Counted from the stretch's first letter, positions 43,101-51,024 are shown. The stretch is 64,000 bases of DNA from an uncultured Treponema sp. (GCA_946411505.1 CAMKEG010000007.1:87767-151766); one strand, 5' to 3'. Notes: generated from the letters alone by a model not told the origin. A program made the numbers and translations.

Positions 43101-44364
43101 TCCCGACCTTGCCAGAAAATTTTACGACATGGGCTTTAAGCTTTACGCGACCGAAGGAAACGCCAGCACTTTGCGCGACTTTGGAATGGAAGTCCAGACG
43201 GTGAACAAGATTCACGAAAATCCGGCCAACAATCTTTTGACCTTGCTTGATTCAGGAAAAGTCGACTACGTGATTTCCACTTCGGCAAAGGGAAGGGACC
43301 CCCGCGCCGACTCTGTCATCATGCGCCGCCACGCGGTCGAGCGCGACATTCCCTGCCTTACCGCGATTGACACGGCCAACGCTTTGGCCAATTGTTTGTC
43401 CAGCCACTACAGCGCGGAGAACGTGGAACTCATCAACATCAACGACTTGAGAAGCCAAAAGCAGACTATTCAATTTGCAAAGATGCAGTCAACCGGAAAC
43501 GACTTTATCGTCATCAACACGGAGGGGCAGGAAATCACGAATCCCGGAAGCCTTGCAGTCCGCCTTTGCGCGCGCCGTTCCGGAATCGGAGCGGACTCGC
43601 TTGTCCTTGTCGGAAAGTCTGACAAGGCCGACGCCAAGGCCCGCTTTTACAACCTTGACGGCTCGGAAGGCCACATGGCCGGAAACGCGATTCGCGCCGT
43701 GGCGAAGTATTTGTACGACAACGACATTTTTGGCATCGCCGAAAAGCATGAGAAGAAATCCGAGCCTACCGCGACAATCAGCCTTGAGACAATCAGCGGC
43801 GTTAGAAAGCTTACCCTTTACAAGTTGAACGGAATCGTTTCTTCGGTGACGGTTGACATGGGAAAGCCGGAATTTTCTCCGGCCGCGATTCCGACGACGC
43901 TTGGCGAAAAGGACTTGAACATTCCGGGCCTTCCAAAAAAGGCGATCGCCGGCCAGACTTTGACCGTGGACGGAATCAATTACGACGTCACTTGCGTGAG
44001 CGTAGGAAACCCCCACTGCGTCGTCTTCTGCGGCTTTGTGGACAAGGTTGACGTTGAAAGAATCGGCCCGATGTTTGAAAACCACGAGGCATTCCCCGAC
44101 AGAACCAACACGGAATTTGTCCGCGTCGTCGGGCCCAACGAATTGAAGATGCGCGCTTGGGAACGCGGAAACGGCGAAACTCCAGCTTGCGGAACCGGAG
44201 CCTGCGCCGCCGTCCTTGCCGCCGTTTTGAACGGCTGGTGCAAGATGAACGAAGACGTAACGGTTCAAGTTCGCGGCGGAAAGCTTATGGTCCGCTACAC
44301 CGGCGACACTGTCTACCTGACGGGCAGCACCGACTTCCTCTACGACGGAAAAGTTGTCATTTGA
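40138..44364 (+). CDS. carB: Carbamoyl-phosphate synthase large subunit fused to a diaminopimelate-epimerase domain
   Basis: A 1408-residue single frame. Residues 1-1100 are full CarB with both ATP-grasp halves (VIGSGPIVIGQAAEFDYAG; VLGSGPIRIGQGIEFDYAS) and an MGS-like domain. Residues about 1109-1405 are a DapF fold (AKMQSTGNDFIVI, FYNLDGSEGHMAGNAIRA, GNGETPACGTGACAAV). The second DapF cysteine (Cys1351) is present, but the first, normally in MCGNG, is Ala1181 (MAGNA), so normal epimerisation looks impossible. No stop or frame break lies at the junction (about 43450-43480). Separate carB and dapF are the usual arrangement. Confidence 0.92.
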   Translation: MPLNKSIHKVMVIGSGPIVIGQAAEFDYAGTQACKALKEQGLEVVLVNSNPATLMTDHVMADAIYIEPLIPQTIQRIIEKEKPDSLLSTLGGQTGLTLSMELAKSGFLESHGVRLLGAKPETIDKAEDRQMFKDTMLSIGEPCVPSKVVTDYESALKFVNEEIGYPAIIRPAFTLGGTGGGIAHDEAEFDEIAHNGLRRSPIHQILVEKCISGWKEIEFEVMRDSAGNVLTVCSMENFDPVGVHTGDSIVIAPAVTLADKEYQMLRSAALNIISSLKMEGGCNCQFALNPETFEYAVIEVNPRVSRSSALASKATGYPIAKVAALIAIGYTLDEIPNFVTKKTAACFEPVLDYVVVKMPKFPFDKFVYAKRDLGTQMKATGEVMSIGRSFEEALMKAARGAEVGVDSLNLKIFEEESDQEIIERVGRCTDQRLFAIYQALKRGIMDVDKIHAVTKIDEWFLNKILKLVRMEKTFAQIKEGGTEGGAKNGGLTPELYLEAKRLGYPDKVIERLSGAKILGASGILSEAKEAAAARAQGKLAHIPATYKMVDTCAGEFNAETPYFYAGYDTENEAQEFLDEAAAAGRKSSKGTIIVLGSGPIRIGQGIEFDYASVQCVWSLKKLGYDVAIINNNPETVSTDFDTADRLYFEPLTPEDVMGVINTEKPLGVVVAFGGQTAIKLTKFLDEQGIKILGTSADSIDLAEDRERFEELCDRLDINKPKGLTVLDEAGALEAANKLGYPVLLRPSYVLGGQNMIVAFNDDDTREYMKIILAQGIENPVLIDKYMQGVELEVDGICDGEDVLIPGIMEHIERTGIHSGDSIAVYPSWNLNDVLREKIVKQSTDLAIKLGTKGLVNIQYLIYNNDLYIIEVNPRSSRTVPYISKVTGVPMVDLATRAMLGEKIRDMGYGTGLYKIPPYFAVKVPVFSFEKLMDVDTHLGPEMKSTGEVLGIAATMEEALFKGLIGAGYKMKRSGGVLFSVRKSDRYELPDLARKFYDMGFKLYATEGNASTLRDFGMEVQTVNKIHENPANNLLTLLDSGKVDYVISTSAKGRDPRADSVIMRRHAVERDIPCLTAIDTANALANCLSSHYSAENVELININDLRSQKQTIQFAKMQSTGNDFIVINTEGQEITNPGSLAVRLCARRSGIGADSLVLVGKSDKADAKARFYNLDGSEGHMAGNAIRAVAKYLYDNDIFGIAEKHEKKSEPTATISLETISGVRKLTLYKLNGIVSSVTVDMGKPEFSPAAIPTTLGEKDLNIPGLPKKAIAGQTLTVDGINYDVTCVSVGNPHCVVFCGFVDKVDVERIGPMFENHEAFPDRTNTEFVRVVGPNELKMRAWERGNGETPACGTGACAAVLAAVLNGWCKMNEDVTVQVRGGKLMVRYTGDTVYLTGSTDFLYDGKVVI

Positions 44365-44390
44365 TTGTTGGTTGACAAACTCGACAGCTT

Positions 44391-44414
44391 AAAGGCCGCC
44401 GTTTGGCGGCCTTT
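44391..44414. terminator. Bidirectional terminator between carB and the helicase gene
   Basis: AAAGGCCGCC (44391-44400)/GGCGGCCTTT (44405-44414) with loop GTTT. The A/T flanks are short, so termination is probably moderate in both directions. Confidence 0.75.
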
Positions 44415-44420
44415 AATGTT

Positions 44421-44496
44421 ATTGCGGCGCGATAATTTTATTCGCGCCACAAAAAGACTGAGTCAAGGCTTTAAGCGCAAGCGCGCCTTGACCAGT
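44421..44496 (-). repeat. Dispersed two-hairpin 3'-UTR element, copy B
   Basis: Minus-strand copy of element A. Hairpin 1: GTCAAGGC/GCCTTGAC (44462-44469 with 44485-44492). Hairpin 2: GGCGCGA/TCGCGCC (44426-44432 with 44442-44448). The core begins 4 nt after the helicase stop codon, exactly as copy A follows the permease. Confidence 0.8.
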
Positions 44497-44497
44497 C

Positions 44498-46393
44498 TTA
44501 AAATTCCTTCGCTTTCTTGCTCTTAAAGTATGACGAGCTTCCGCTGCGCTCTGTGGCTGTGTGCGGGTTCACGCGGCCGCGGGATTTTTTAAATCCGTCG
44601 CTTTCTCCGCGCTTAAAGTCTCTATCGCTTCCAAAGCCTCGGTCGCGCCCTCCGCGCTTTCCGCCAAAGCCTCGTCCGCCCCTTCCTTCGCGCTCGTCGT
44701 CAAAGTCGCCGCGTCCGCTTCTCCTTCCTCCGCGAGAGCCGCCGCGCGGGCTTCCGGCCTTTGTGTCCACGTGAATGTGGGGAATTGAGTTGTCGCGGCT
44801 TGCCATTTCAAGCAGGCGCGCGGCGTCTTCCTTGGGAAGGCTTACCAAGCTAAAGCTTGTGGTGACGTCTATGCGGTCGACTTTCTTTCCTGGAATGTGG
44901 AGCGTGTCGCTGAACCAGTCGGCGATTTCGCGAGCGTTGTAGCCGTCGCGCCTACCAAGCTGGATGTACAACCTTGTTTGGTCGTCGCGCGGCGCGTCGT
45001 CAAAGCGGCCTCTTCCTCGGCCTTCGCGTCCGCCTTTTTCGGCGGCGACTTTTTTGATTTCGTCGTAGCGGTTCCTGTCAAGCTTTTCGCCGTAAAAGGA
45101 TTCCAAAACTTCCGCCAAAACTTCCTTGGCGTCCTTTTCCTGGCAAAGGTCGTCGGCCATTTTGACAAAGCCTTCGTCGGCCTTTCCGTCTTCCTTTTGC
45201 AAGGAATTTTTCAAAGCCTCAAAAAGGGCCGCGCGCTTGATTTCCAAAACGGAATCAATAGAAGGAACCTCGCCTTCGTTTAAGTCGCCCTTGCTGGCCT
45301 TGGCCACGCGAGCCTTCATGAAGTTAAGCTTTCTGCGCTCGTTGGGGCTTACGAATGTGATGGCCGTTCCGCTAGTGCCCGCGCGGCCCGTTCTTCCGAT
45401 GCGGTGAATGTATGTCGACGAGTCAAAGGGAAGCGAGTAGTTGACTACGTGGCTCAAGCCTGTGATGTCGATTCCGCGCGCGGCTACGTCTGTGGCCACA
45501 AGGATGCGGGTTTTCTTTGAGCGGAAGCGGGCCAAGATTTTTTCGCGCTGGCCTTGCGGAATGTCTCCGTGCAGGGCCGCGGCTTCGTAGCCTTTTTCGT
45601 CAAGACGGCGGCTTACCATGTCGGCGTCGTTTTTGGTCTGCGTAAAGACAAGGCCGTAAAAGTCAGGATTTGAGTCAATCAAGCGGACGAGCGCCTCAAC
45701 CTTGTCGCCTTCGCGCAAGACCCAATACTTTTGGTCGATCAAAAGCGGCTCTTCAACGATTCCTTCTTCTTCTACGATTTCGTATTCGCCCATGAACTTT
45801 TGCGCGATTTTCAAAATCGGAGCGGGCATTGTGGCGCTGAAAAGCAAAATGCGCGAGTCCGGGTTTGCGTTGGCAAAGATGTTTTCGATGTCGTCGATGA
45901 AGCCCATGTCGAGCATTTCGTCGCCTTCGTCAAGGATGAAGTATTCGATTTTGGAAAGGTCAAGCTTTTTGCGCTCAATCAAGTCTTGCACGCGGCCCGG
46001 CGTTCCAGTGACGATGTCCGCTCCTTTTTTAAGGGCGCGGATTTGCTCCATGATGCTCGCTCCGCCGTAAACGACGCAGTTTGTGGGCTTTCCGTTGTCG
46101 CTGAAGGAATCCATTTCGCGGCAAGTCTGAACGGCAAGCTCGCGCGTCGGCTCGAGAATCAAGGCGCGAACATGGTCGCTTTCTCCGCGCAAACGCTGAA
46201 TCAAGGGCAAGCCGAAAGCGGCCGTCTTTCCCGTGCCGGTTCGGGCGCGGGCGATTACGTTGGCCTCGCCGTTCAACAAGCGAGGGATTGCCAAAACTTG
46301 GATTGGTGAAGGTGTTTCAAAACCCTTGCGCGCGACTGCGGCAAGAATTTGCTCGTCAAGACCGAGGTCTTCAAAAGTGATAGAGTCTTCCAT
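44498..46393 (-). CDS. DEAD-box RNA helicase with DbpA-type RNA-binding domain and RGG tail
   Basis: A 631-residue helicase: Q motif (GFETPSPIQ), motif I ARTGTGKT, DEAD box here DEGD (FILDEGDEMLD), SAT, and HRIGRTGR. A C-terminal DbpA/CsdA-like RNA-binding domain (RLYIQLGRRDGYNAREIADW) and a tail rich in RGG/GRG (about residues 550-631). DEGD instead of DEAD in motif II is unusual. The start at 46393 follows GGGGAC; the frame is open to 46528. Probably ribosome biogenesis or cold-shock mRNA remodelling. Confidence 0.92.
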   Translation of the reverse strand: MEDSITFEDLGLDEQILAAVARKGFETPSPIQVLAIPRLLNGEANVIARARTGTGKTAAFGLPLIQRLRGESDHVRALILEPTRELAVQTCREMDSFSDNGKPTNCVVYGGASIMEQIRALKKGADIVTGTPGRVQDLIERKKLDLSKIEYFILDEGDEMLDMGFIDDIENIFANANPDSRILLFSATMPAPILKIAQKFMGEYEIVEEEGIVEEPLLIDQKYWVLREGDKVEALVRLIDSNPDFYGLVFTQTKNDADMVSRRLDEKGYEAAALHGDIPQGQREKILARFRSKKTRILVATDVAARGIDITGLSHVVNYSLPFDSSTYIHRIGRTGRAGTSGTAITFVSPNERRKLNFMKARVAKASKGDLNEGEVPSIDSVLEIKRAALFEALKNSLQKEDGKADEGFVKMADDLCQEKDAKEVLAEVLESFYGEKLDRNRYDEIKKVAAEKGGREGRGRGRFDDAPRDDQTRLYIQLGRRDGYNAREIADWFSDTLHIPGKKVDRIDVTTSFSLVSLPKEDAARLLEMASRDNSIPHIHVDTKAGSPRGGSRGGRRSGRGDFDDEREGRGGRGFGGKRGGRDRGFGSDRDFKRGESDGFKKSRGRVNPHTATERSGSSSYFKSKKAKEF

Positions 46394-46524
46394 AATGTCC
46401 CCATAGCGCGTTTTGCCACCACTATAGGGAAAAGATGCCTTGCTACTCTTTACACACTCAAATGGCCTTGCGCGCCTACTCAAAATAAAATAGAGCCGTA
46501 TTTTATATGATTCGCGCGATTGTG

Positions 46525-47388
46525 TCAATAGCTGTCGATGAGCTTGTAAAGCCAGCTTTCCAAGTCGTAGAATTTAAAGCCTAAGCCTTGCGCCTTTTGC
46601 GTGTTGATGCTGCGGTCGGCGGGAAGACCGTTGTAGGGAGCGGGCTCTCCGGAATTTTCAAGGACGGCTTTCTTTCCAATCTTTTCTTCCATATAGTTTA
46701 TGATTTTTGAAATTTTCACGGTTCCGTTGGAGCAGCCGTTGAAAGGACCCGGCGCGAAATTTTCCGCAAGATGCGCGATGAACTCTCCTGCCTCGGTTTC
46801 GTGAATGAAGGGGCTGTCCATTTCCATGTCGTCGATGAACATGGGCTTTTGCTCTTTGATATGCTCAAGGTAAAAGCGAAGGCGGCCCGTGTAGTCGTTG
46901 GGGCCAAGCACCACCGGGTAGCGGACAAAGGCGCAGTCGCTTGCGGGCAAAAATTCCAGCGCGGCGCGCTCGGCAAGGCGCTTTGTTTCCGCGTAGTCGT
47001 CCAGCCTGTCCGTCCATTTTAACGGATGGGAGGCGGCGTCAAATTCCTCTTCCTTTGTGTCCGTGTGAATTTTTTTGTAAACGGCGCAAGTGGACATTTG
47101 GATGTATTTTTTGCAGGGCGCGTTTTGAAGGAGCGAGCGGACGTCGTTTGAACTGTAGGCGATTTTGTCAATCGTTACGTCAAATTCTTTTTTGCCAAGC
47201 GCGGCCGCGACGCTTTTAGGGTCGTTCTTGTCAAAAATGATTTGCTCGACAGTTCCGTCAAAAGAGAACTTTGTGTTTCCTCTTGTGGCGACTGTGACTT
47301 TGTGGCCTTTTTTTAAAAGCGCGTTGACCATAGGAATTCCAAAAAATTTTGTTCCGCCGATTACCAAAATGTTCATTTTATTTTCCAT
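46525..47388 (-). CDS. NAD-dependent epimerase/dehydratase (extended SDR)
   Basis: A 287-residue protein with a Rossmann motif NILVIGGTKFFGIPMVNALL, the active-site Tyr-Lys reading DDYAETKRLAE with an upstream Ser (IQMSTCAVY), and a substrate-domain C-terminus. It resembles plant CSP41-like and bacterial nucleotide-sugar epimerases. ATG at 47388 gives two extra residues ahead of the next Met. No ribosome-binding site is obvious; the GNAT gene upstream ends 8 bp before, so translational coupling is likely. Confidence 0.85.
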   Translation of the reverse strand: MENKMNILVIGGTKFFGIPMVNALLKKGHKVTVATRGNTKFSFDGTVEQIIFDKNDPKSVAAALGKKEFDVTIDKIAYSSNDVRSLLQNAPCKKYIQMSTCAVYKKIHTDTKEEEFDAASHPLKWTDRLDDYAETKRLAERAALEFLPASDCAFVRYPVVLGPNDYTGRLRFYLEHIKEQKPMFIDDMEMDSPFIHETEAGEFIAHLAENFAPGPFNGCSNGTVKISKIINYMEEKIGKKAVLENSGEPAPYNGLPADRSINTQKAQGLGFKFYDLESWLYKLIDSY

Positions 47389-47395
47389 CGTATTA

Positions 47396-47851
47396 TTATT
47401 TTTCAGCCACAAAGCGGGCCAGTTCCACATTGCCGTCTCTTTCTGTTGATTCTATGCGAAAGCCGCATTTTTCAGTATAAAACTTCACGTTTTCTTTCTT
47501 GTCGATTGGCGTCACTAAAGTGAGCGTATTCCAATCTTCAAGACGCGCCTTCAAAAATTGCATTGCCTGAGTTCCTATTCCTTTGCCTTGAAATTCAGGA
47601 ATAACGCGCAAGCAGCCAACCTCATATTCTCCCGCTCCAAGCTTTGCATAAGAAACACAGCCGACAGGCTCGCCATCGCATAGTATGATATGTTTTGGCC
47701 GCTGCATAATCGACTTTTCCATTGATTCTTTTGTTTGTTCATATCCCGGGCACGAGCCGAATCGCAAGTAATCGTCATAAAAAGAAGCGTTGTAAATATT
47801 CGCCAACACTTCCGCGTCTTCTATGGCGGCTTGCCTATACTCTATTTTCAT
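47396..47851 (-). CDS. GNAT acetyltransferase
   Basis: A 151-residue N-acetyltransferase with the acetyl-CoA loop VIPEFQGKGIGTQAMQFL and C-terminal NVKFYTEKCGFRIEST. The substrate is unknown. It overlaps the upstream GNAT gene by 4 bp. Confidence 0.88.
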   Translation of the reverse strand: MKIEYRQAAIEDAEVLANIYNASFYDDYLRFGSCPGYEQTKESMEKSIMQRPKHIILCDGEPVGCVSYAKLGAGEYEVGCLRVIPEFQGKGIGTQAMQFLKARLEDWNTLTLVTPIDKKENVKFYTEKCGFRIESTERDGNVELARFVAEK

Positions 47852-48306
47852 AACACCCTTTCCAACATAACAATATATTCGGGGGTGCCTTCCTCAAGTT
47901 GTCTTTTTCCGTTCGCTGCGAATCCATGCGCCTCATAAAACTTTATCGCGTCAACATTCTTTTCCAAAACCCACAGGAAACGAGCGTCATGCGTTTCCTT
48001 GGCAAACTCTATGAGCTTGGCGCCAATGCCTTGGCTCCAGAAAAAATAATCCACATACAATTCAACAATTTCTTTTCCCTCTATGTGAATCATTCCCTTA
48101 ACAATCCCGTCATCGTAAACCCAGATGTTATCGAGAATTTTGGGCTTGCCATAATCTTCTACAAGCTTAACCACCTGCAATTCATTGAATGAATAGTCGT
48201 CGTTATTGAAAATCGGTCTATACTTAACTCTCTTCGCAAACACCAGGATTTCAGCGATTCTTGACAGGTCTTTTGCTTCCGCCTTTCTTATGTTTTCTGC
48301 GTTCAT
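47848..48306 (-). CDS. GNAT acetyltransferase
   Basis: A 152-residue GNAT with acetyl-CoA motif VDYFFWSQGIGAKLIEFAK and AIKFYEAHGFAANGKR near the end. An ACGGAG precedes the ATG. Forms a pair with the next GNAT gene; substrate unknown. Confidence 0.85.
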   Translation of the reverse strand: MNAENIRKAEAKDLSRIAEILVFAKRVKYRPIFNNDDYSFNELQVVKLVEDYGKPKILDNIWVYDDGIVKGMIHIEGKEIVELYVDYFFWSQGIGAKLIEFAKETHDARFLWVLEKNVDAIKFYEAHGFAANGKRQLEEGTPEYIVMLERVL

Positions 48307-48343
48307 AATATATCAACTCCGTATATCATATCGCGGATTGCGC

Positions 48344-49036
48344 TTAATCCCTAGCCAACTCAATCAACTTTTGAAGATGGATTTCAACGCTGTCGAGGCA
48401 GTCCACGGGGCAGTTGTTTTTGTTCAAAAGAAGAGGAAGCTCCGTGCAGCCTAGAATCAAGGCTTGGATTCCGCGCTCGTTTTTCATCTTTTCGATTATG
48501 GCGGTGAATTCTTTGAGCGTGGATTCCTTTACGATTCCGACTTCCAGCTCTTCGAAGATTCGTTTTGCGACAATCTCGCGGTCTGATTTTTCGGGAACAA
48601 AAATTTCTATGCCGGCATCAAGCAAATCCTTTTTCATGTAGTCCTGTTCCATCGTGAAGATTGTGCCCAGGAGGCCGACTTTCTTGTATCCTTTTTTCTG
48701 GATTTCTTCGCAAACTGATTTTGGAATGCTTACAAGCGGAACGTTTGTCTTTTGGACGATTTGCTCATACACAATATGCATTGTCGCGGCTGTCAGCGCG
48801 ATAACCTCCGAGCCGCCCGCTTTAAGCTTTTCAACTTTTTCGGCCAAATAATCAGTTAGCGAATCATATTTGCCGTTGGAAACATAATCCCAAGCCTTGC
48901 GAAAGTTCACGCTTTCAATCGCAAGGTCCGGCATTTGCGCGCCTCCAGTCATTTTGTCAATCCGGCTGTTCAGCTCTTTGTAATACATCAAGGTTGATTC
49001 CGGGCCGGTTCCGCCTACAAGTCCAATTTTTTTCAT
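48344..49036 (-). CDS. Aspartate/glutamate racemase family protein with a missing first cysteine
   Basis: A 230-residue protein, KKIGLVGGTGPESTLMYYKEL at the N-terminus and LILGCTELPLLL containing the second catalytic cysteine. The first catalytic cysteine (family: CNTAH or TNTMH) is replaced: the sequence is LTAATMH, with Ala at the usual position and Ala for the conserved Asn. One-base racemisation or another activity is possible. ATG at 49036 has AAGGAAAG upstream; the longer open frame is not coding. Confidence 0.85.
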   Translation of the reverse strand: MKKIGLVGGTGPESTLMYYKELNSRIDKMTGGAQMPDLAIESVNFRKAWDYVSNGKYDSLTDYLAEKVEKLKAGGSEVIALTAATMHIVYEQIVQKTNVPLVSIPKSVCEEIQKKGYKKVGLLGTIFTMEQDYMKKDLLDAGIEIFVPEKSDREIVAKRIFEELEVGIVKESTLKEFTAIIEKMKNERGIQALILGCTELPLLLNKNNCPVDCLDSVEIHLQKLIELARD

Positions 49037-49091
49037 GCTTCTTTCCTTAAGTGTTGGATTATATTGCAAATCAAGCAATAAGGCAACGCGC

Positions 49092-49134
49092 TTGACAAAA
49101 GTTCGTCCAGTATATATAGTTTGCATACAAACTA
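49092..49134 (+). promoter_or_regulatory. Promoter with a MarR-type palindromic operator
   Basis: TTGACA (49092-49097), 17 bp, TATAGT (49115-49120). TAGTTTG (49117-49123)/CAAACTA (49128-49134) is a 7-bp-arm inverted repeat overlapping the -10 and the start point, a typical MarR repressor site. The marR gene is second in this transcript, implying self-repression. Confidence 0.75.
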
Positions 49135-49152
49135 ATTAGACGGAGCGAAAAA

Positions 49153-49635
49153 ATGAACATTAAGGACGTTGTCAAGGTAATACAGGCCTCGGAATGCGCG
49201 CAAATCGCGACTTTTGGAAAAGACGAGACGGAAGGCTTTCCGGAAATCCGCGCGCTATTGAACTTGGCCAATCCCAAAAAATATCCAAAGCTTAAGGATA
49301 AGGCGATTAGCGTTGACGGCGAGACTGTCACGATTTATTTTACGACAAACACTTCCTCGCGAAAAATCAAGCAAATCCGCGCCAACAATAAGGTCTGCCT
49401 TTACTTTGTTCTTCCCCAAAAATTCAAAGGCGTCAGCGCGATCGGAACGATGGAAGAAGTTTTGGACATGGACGTCAAGAAAGATTTTTGGCATAAAACT
49501 TGGCTAATGTATTACCACAAGGGCCCGGCCGACCCGGACTACACGCTTATGAAGTTCACTTCAAAATACATGCATTGCTGGGGCAATTTGGGAATCCACA
49601 ATTTTGGCCAGCCGGTAAATCCTTGCGATAAATAA
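49153..49635 (+). CDS. Pyridoxamine 5'-phosphate oxidase-family flavoprotein
   Basis: A 160-residue split-barrel flavin-binding protein: AQIATFGKDETEGFPEIRALL at the N-terminus (substrate/FMN strand), VTIYFTTNTSSRKIKQIRAN and a Gly-Thr segment. It resembles general-stress FMN-binding proteins rather than PNPOx itself. First gene of an operon with marR. Confidence 0.85.
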   Translation: MNIKDVVKVIQASECAQIATFGKDETEGFPEIRALLNLANPKKYPKLKDKAISVDGETVTIYFTTNTSSRKIKQIRANNKVCLYFVLPQKFKGVSAIGTMEEVLDMDVKKDFWHKTWLMYYHKGPADPDYTLMKFTSKYMHCWGNLGIHNFGQPVNPCDK

Positions 49636-49653
49636 GCGGGGGCGACGGTGTTT

Positions 49654-50103
49654 ATGAAAAACGGCCGGACGGAAGGCGGAAGCCTCATCTCGCAAATACA
49701 CCAAGTTTGCCAGCGCGTGTGGCATGCCGTGTTGAGCCGCAACGGATTGGAAGACCTTGCCGGCGCGCGGGGCAGGGTGATCTTTGCCCTGTGGAATGAG
49801 GACAAGATTCCCATAAAAAAGCTGGTTGAAAAGACAAGCCTGGACAAGGCGACCCTTACCGGAATCATCGACCGCTTGGAGCGCGACGGCTATGTTTTTC
49901 GGGAGCCAAGCCCGGACGACAAGCGCGCCACGCTCATTTTTAGAACCGGAAAGGATGAAGTTTTCAAGAAAAAAGTTCCCAAAGCTTCCGACGAGCAAAA
50001 CGCGCTTTTTTACAAGGGCTTTTCCAAAAAAGAAATCCAGGACTTTGAAAACTATCTTAAGCGCGTTTTGCAAAACTGCAAGGACGCGGAAGAAAGCCTC
50101 TAG
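49654..50103 (+). CDS. MarR-family repressor
   Basis: About 150 residues with the MarR winged helix: GARGRVIFALWNED, the recognition helix DKATLTGIIDRLERDGYV and wing REPSPDDKRATLIF. It probably represses the promoter at 49092-49134. GTG at 49648 is an alternative start with GGGGG closer to it. Confidence 0.85.
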   Translation: MKNGRTEGGSLISQIHQVCQRVWHAVLSRNGLEDLAGARGRVIFALWNEDKIPIKKLVEKTSLDKATLTGIIDRLERDGYVFREPSPDDKRATLIFRTGKDEVFKKKVPKASDEQNALFYKGFSKKEIQDFENYLKRVLQNCKDAEESL

Positions 50104-50167
50104 TCCACGCAGGGCTATCTTGTTTTTTCTTTTTGCGCTCGCTATCATAGTTTTTGGGGGAATCAGA

Positions 50168-50482
50168 ATGAATGAATTTAACGAATATGTACGCGAGACT
50201 TTTTCCGCGGCCGGCGACGTTGCCGTAAGGGCCATGATGGGCGGATACCTTGTGTATTTTAACGGCAAGCTGATAGGCGACATTTGCGGTGATGAACTGT
50301 TTTTAAAGAGGACGCCGACATCGGACAGGCTTCTCGCGGACTCAGAGCTGCGCTATCCTTATGAAGAGTCAAAAACGCTGATGCATGTGTTCGACAATTT
50401 TGAGGATGCGGATTTAATTGCGGAATTATTGGAAGGAATGCATTCTGAACTGCCCGAAAAGAAAGCAAAAAAAGCAAAGTGA
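50168..50482 (+). CDS. TfoX N-terminal-domain protein
   Basis: A 104-residue protein, N-terminal TfoX type: YVRETFSAAGDVAVRAMMGGY, LVYFNGKLIGDICGDELFLK. TfoX-N domains occur alone in many bacteria with unknown role; the Sxy competence activator is a relative. GGGGG precedes the ATG by about 8 nt. Overlaps the next gene's leader. Confidence 0.85.
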   Translation: MNEFNEYVRETFSAAGDVAVRAMMGGYLVYFNGKLIGDICGDELFLKRTPTSDRLLADSELRYPYEESKTLMHVFDNFEDADLIAELLEGMHSELPEKKAKKAK

Positions 50483-50499
50483 GAGAGGAGCGAGGCGAT

Positions 50500-50892
50500 A
50501 TGAAACTGGAAGGATTTGGAATTTTTGTAAAGGACATGCCGACGATGGTCCGCTTTTACCGCGACGTTCTTGGCTTTGGAATCAAGGAAGACGAGAACAC
50601 GACAAACGTTTTTCTTGAAAAAGACGGCACCTTGTTTTTGCTGTACGGCAGAAATGACATTGAAAAGATGACCAATTCAAAATTCAACTACGCCAATAAA
50701 ATTAGCGGACACTTTGAGATTGCCTTGGGCGTGGAAAGCTACGCGGCGGTTGACAAAACTTTTGCGGAAGTGACTGCAAAAGGCGCCGCGCCTGTCATGC
50801 CGCCCACGACAGAACCTTGGGGCCAGCGCACCTGCTACATCGCCGACCCGGAAGGGAACCTTGTTGAAATCGGCTCGTTCGTAAAGGAATAA
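50500..50892 (+). CDS. VOC-superfamily protein (glyoxalase/bleomycin-resistance fold)
   Basis: A 130-residue VOC protein: KLEGFGIFVKDMPTMVRFYR, GFGIKEDENTTN, and YIADPEGNLVEIGSF with the metal-binding Glu. Enzyme or resistance protein; substrate unknown. ATG at 50500 with GAGGAG upstream is chosen over 50479, which would overlap the tfoX-like gene. Confidence 0.85.
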   Translation: MKLEGFGIFVKDMPTMVRFYRDVLGFGIKEDENTTNVFLEKDGTLFLLYGRNDIEKMTNSKFNYANKISGHFEIALGVESYAAVDKTFAEVTAKGAAPVMPPTTEPWGQRTCYIADPEGNLVEIGSFVKE

Positions 50893-50982
50893 GGCTCCAA
50901 TAGAGGCGCTTCCGCCCAATCCATTGACCGCAGATACGCCATGCTTAGCTTGTTCTGTCGTTGAGTTTGAAATGACTTTCCG

Positions 50983-51012
50983 ACAAGATGCAGGTTTATC
51001 CCGATGAAATGC
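50983..51012 (+). promoter_or_regulatory. Predicted LytTR-type site (a)
   Basis: ACAAGATGC (50983-50991), 12 bp, ATGAAATGC (51004-51012); 21-bp period. The -35 TTGATG (51025-51030), 17 bp, TATGTT (51048-51053) promoter of the GNAT gene begins 12 bp downstream. Confidence 0.6.
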
Positions 51013-51024
51013 ATGCATCTTTGC

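Noticed and set aside
43440..43490. Frameshift or missed stop between carB and dapF
   Set aside because: The frame is continuous with normal codons on both sides, and the linker is short; nothing in the raw sequence suggests an error.
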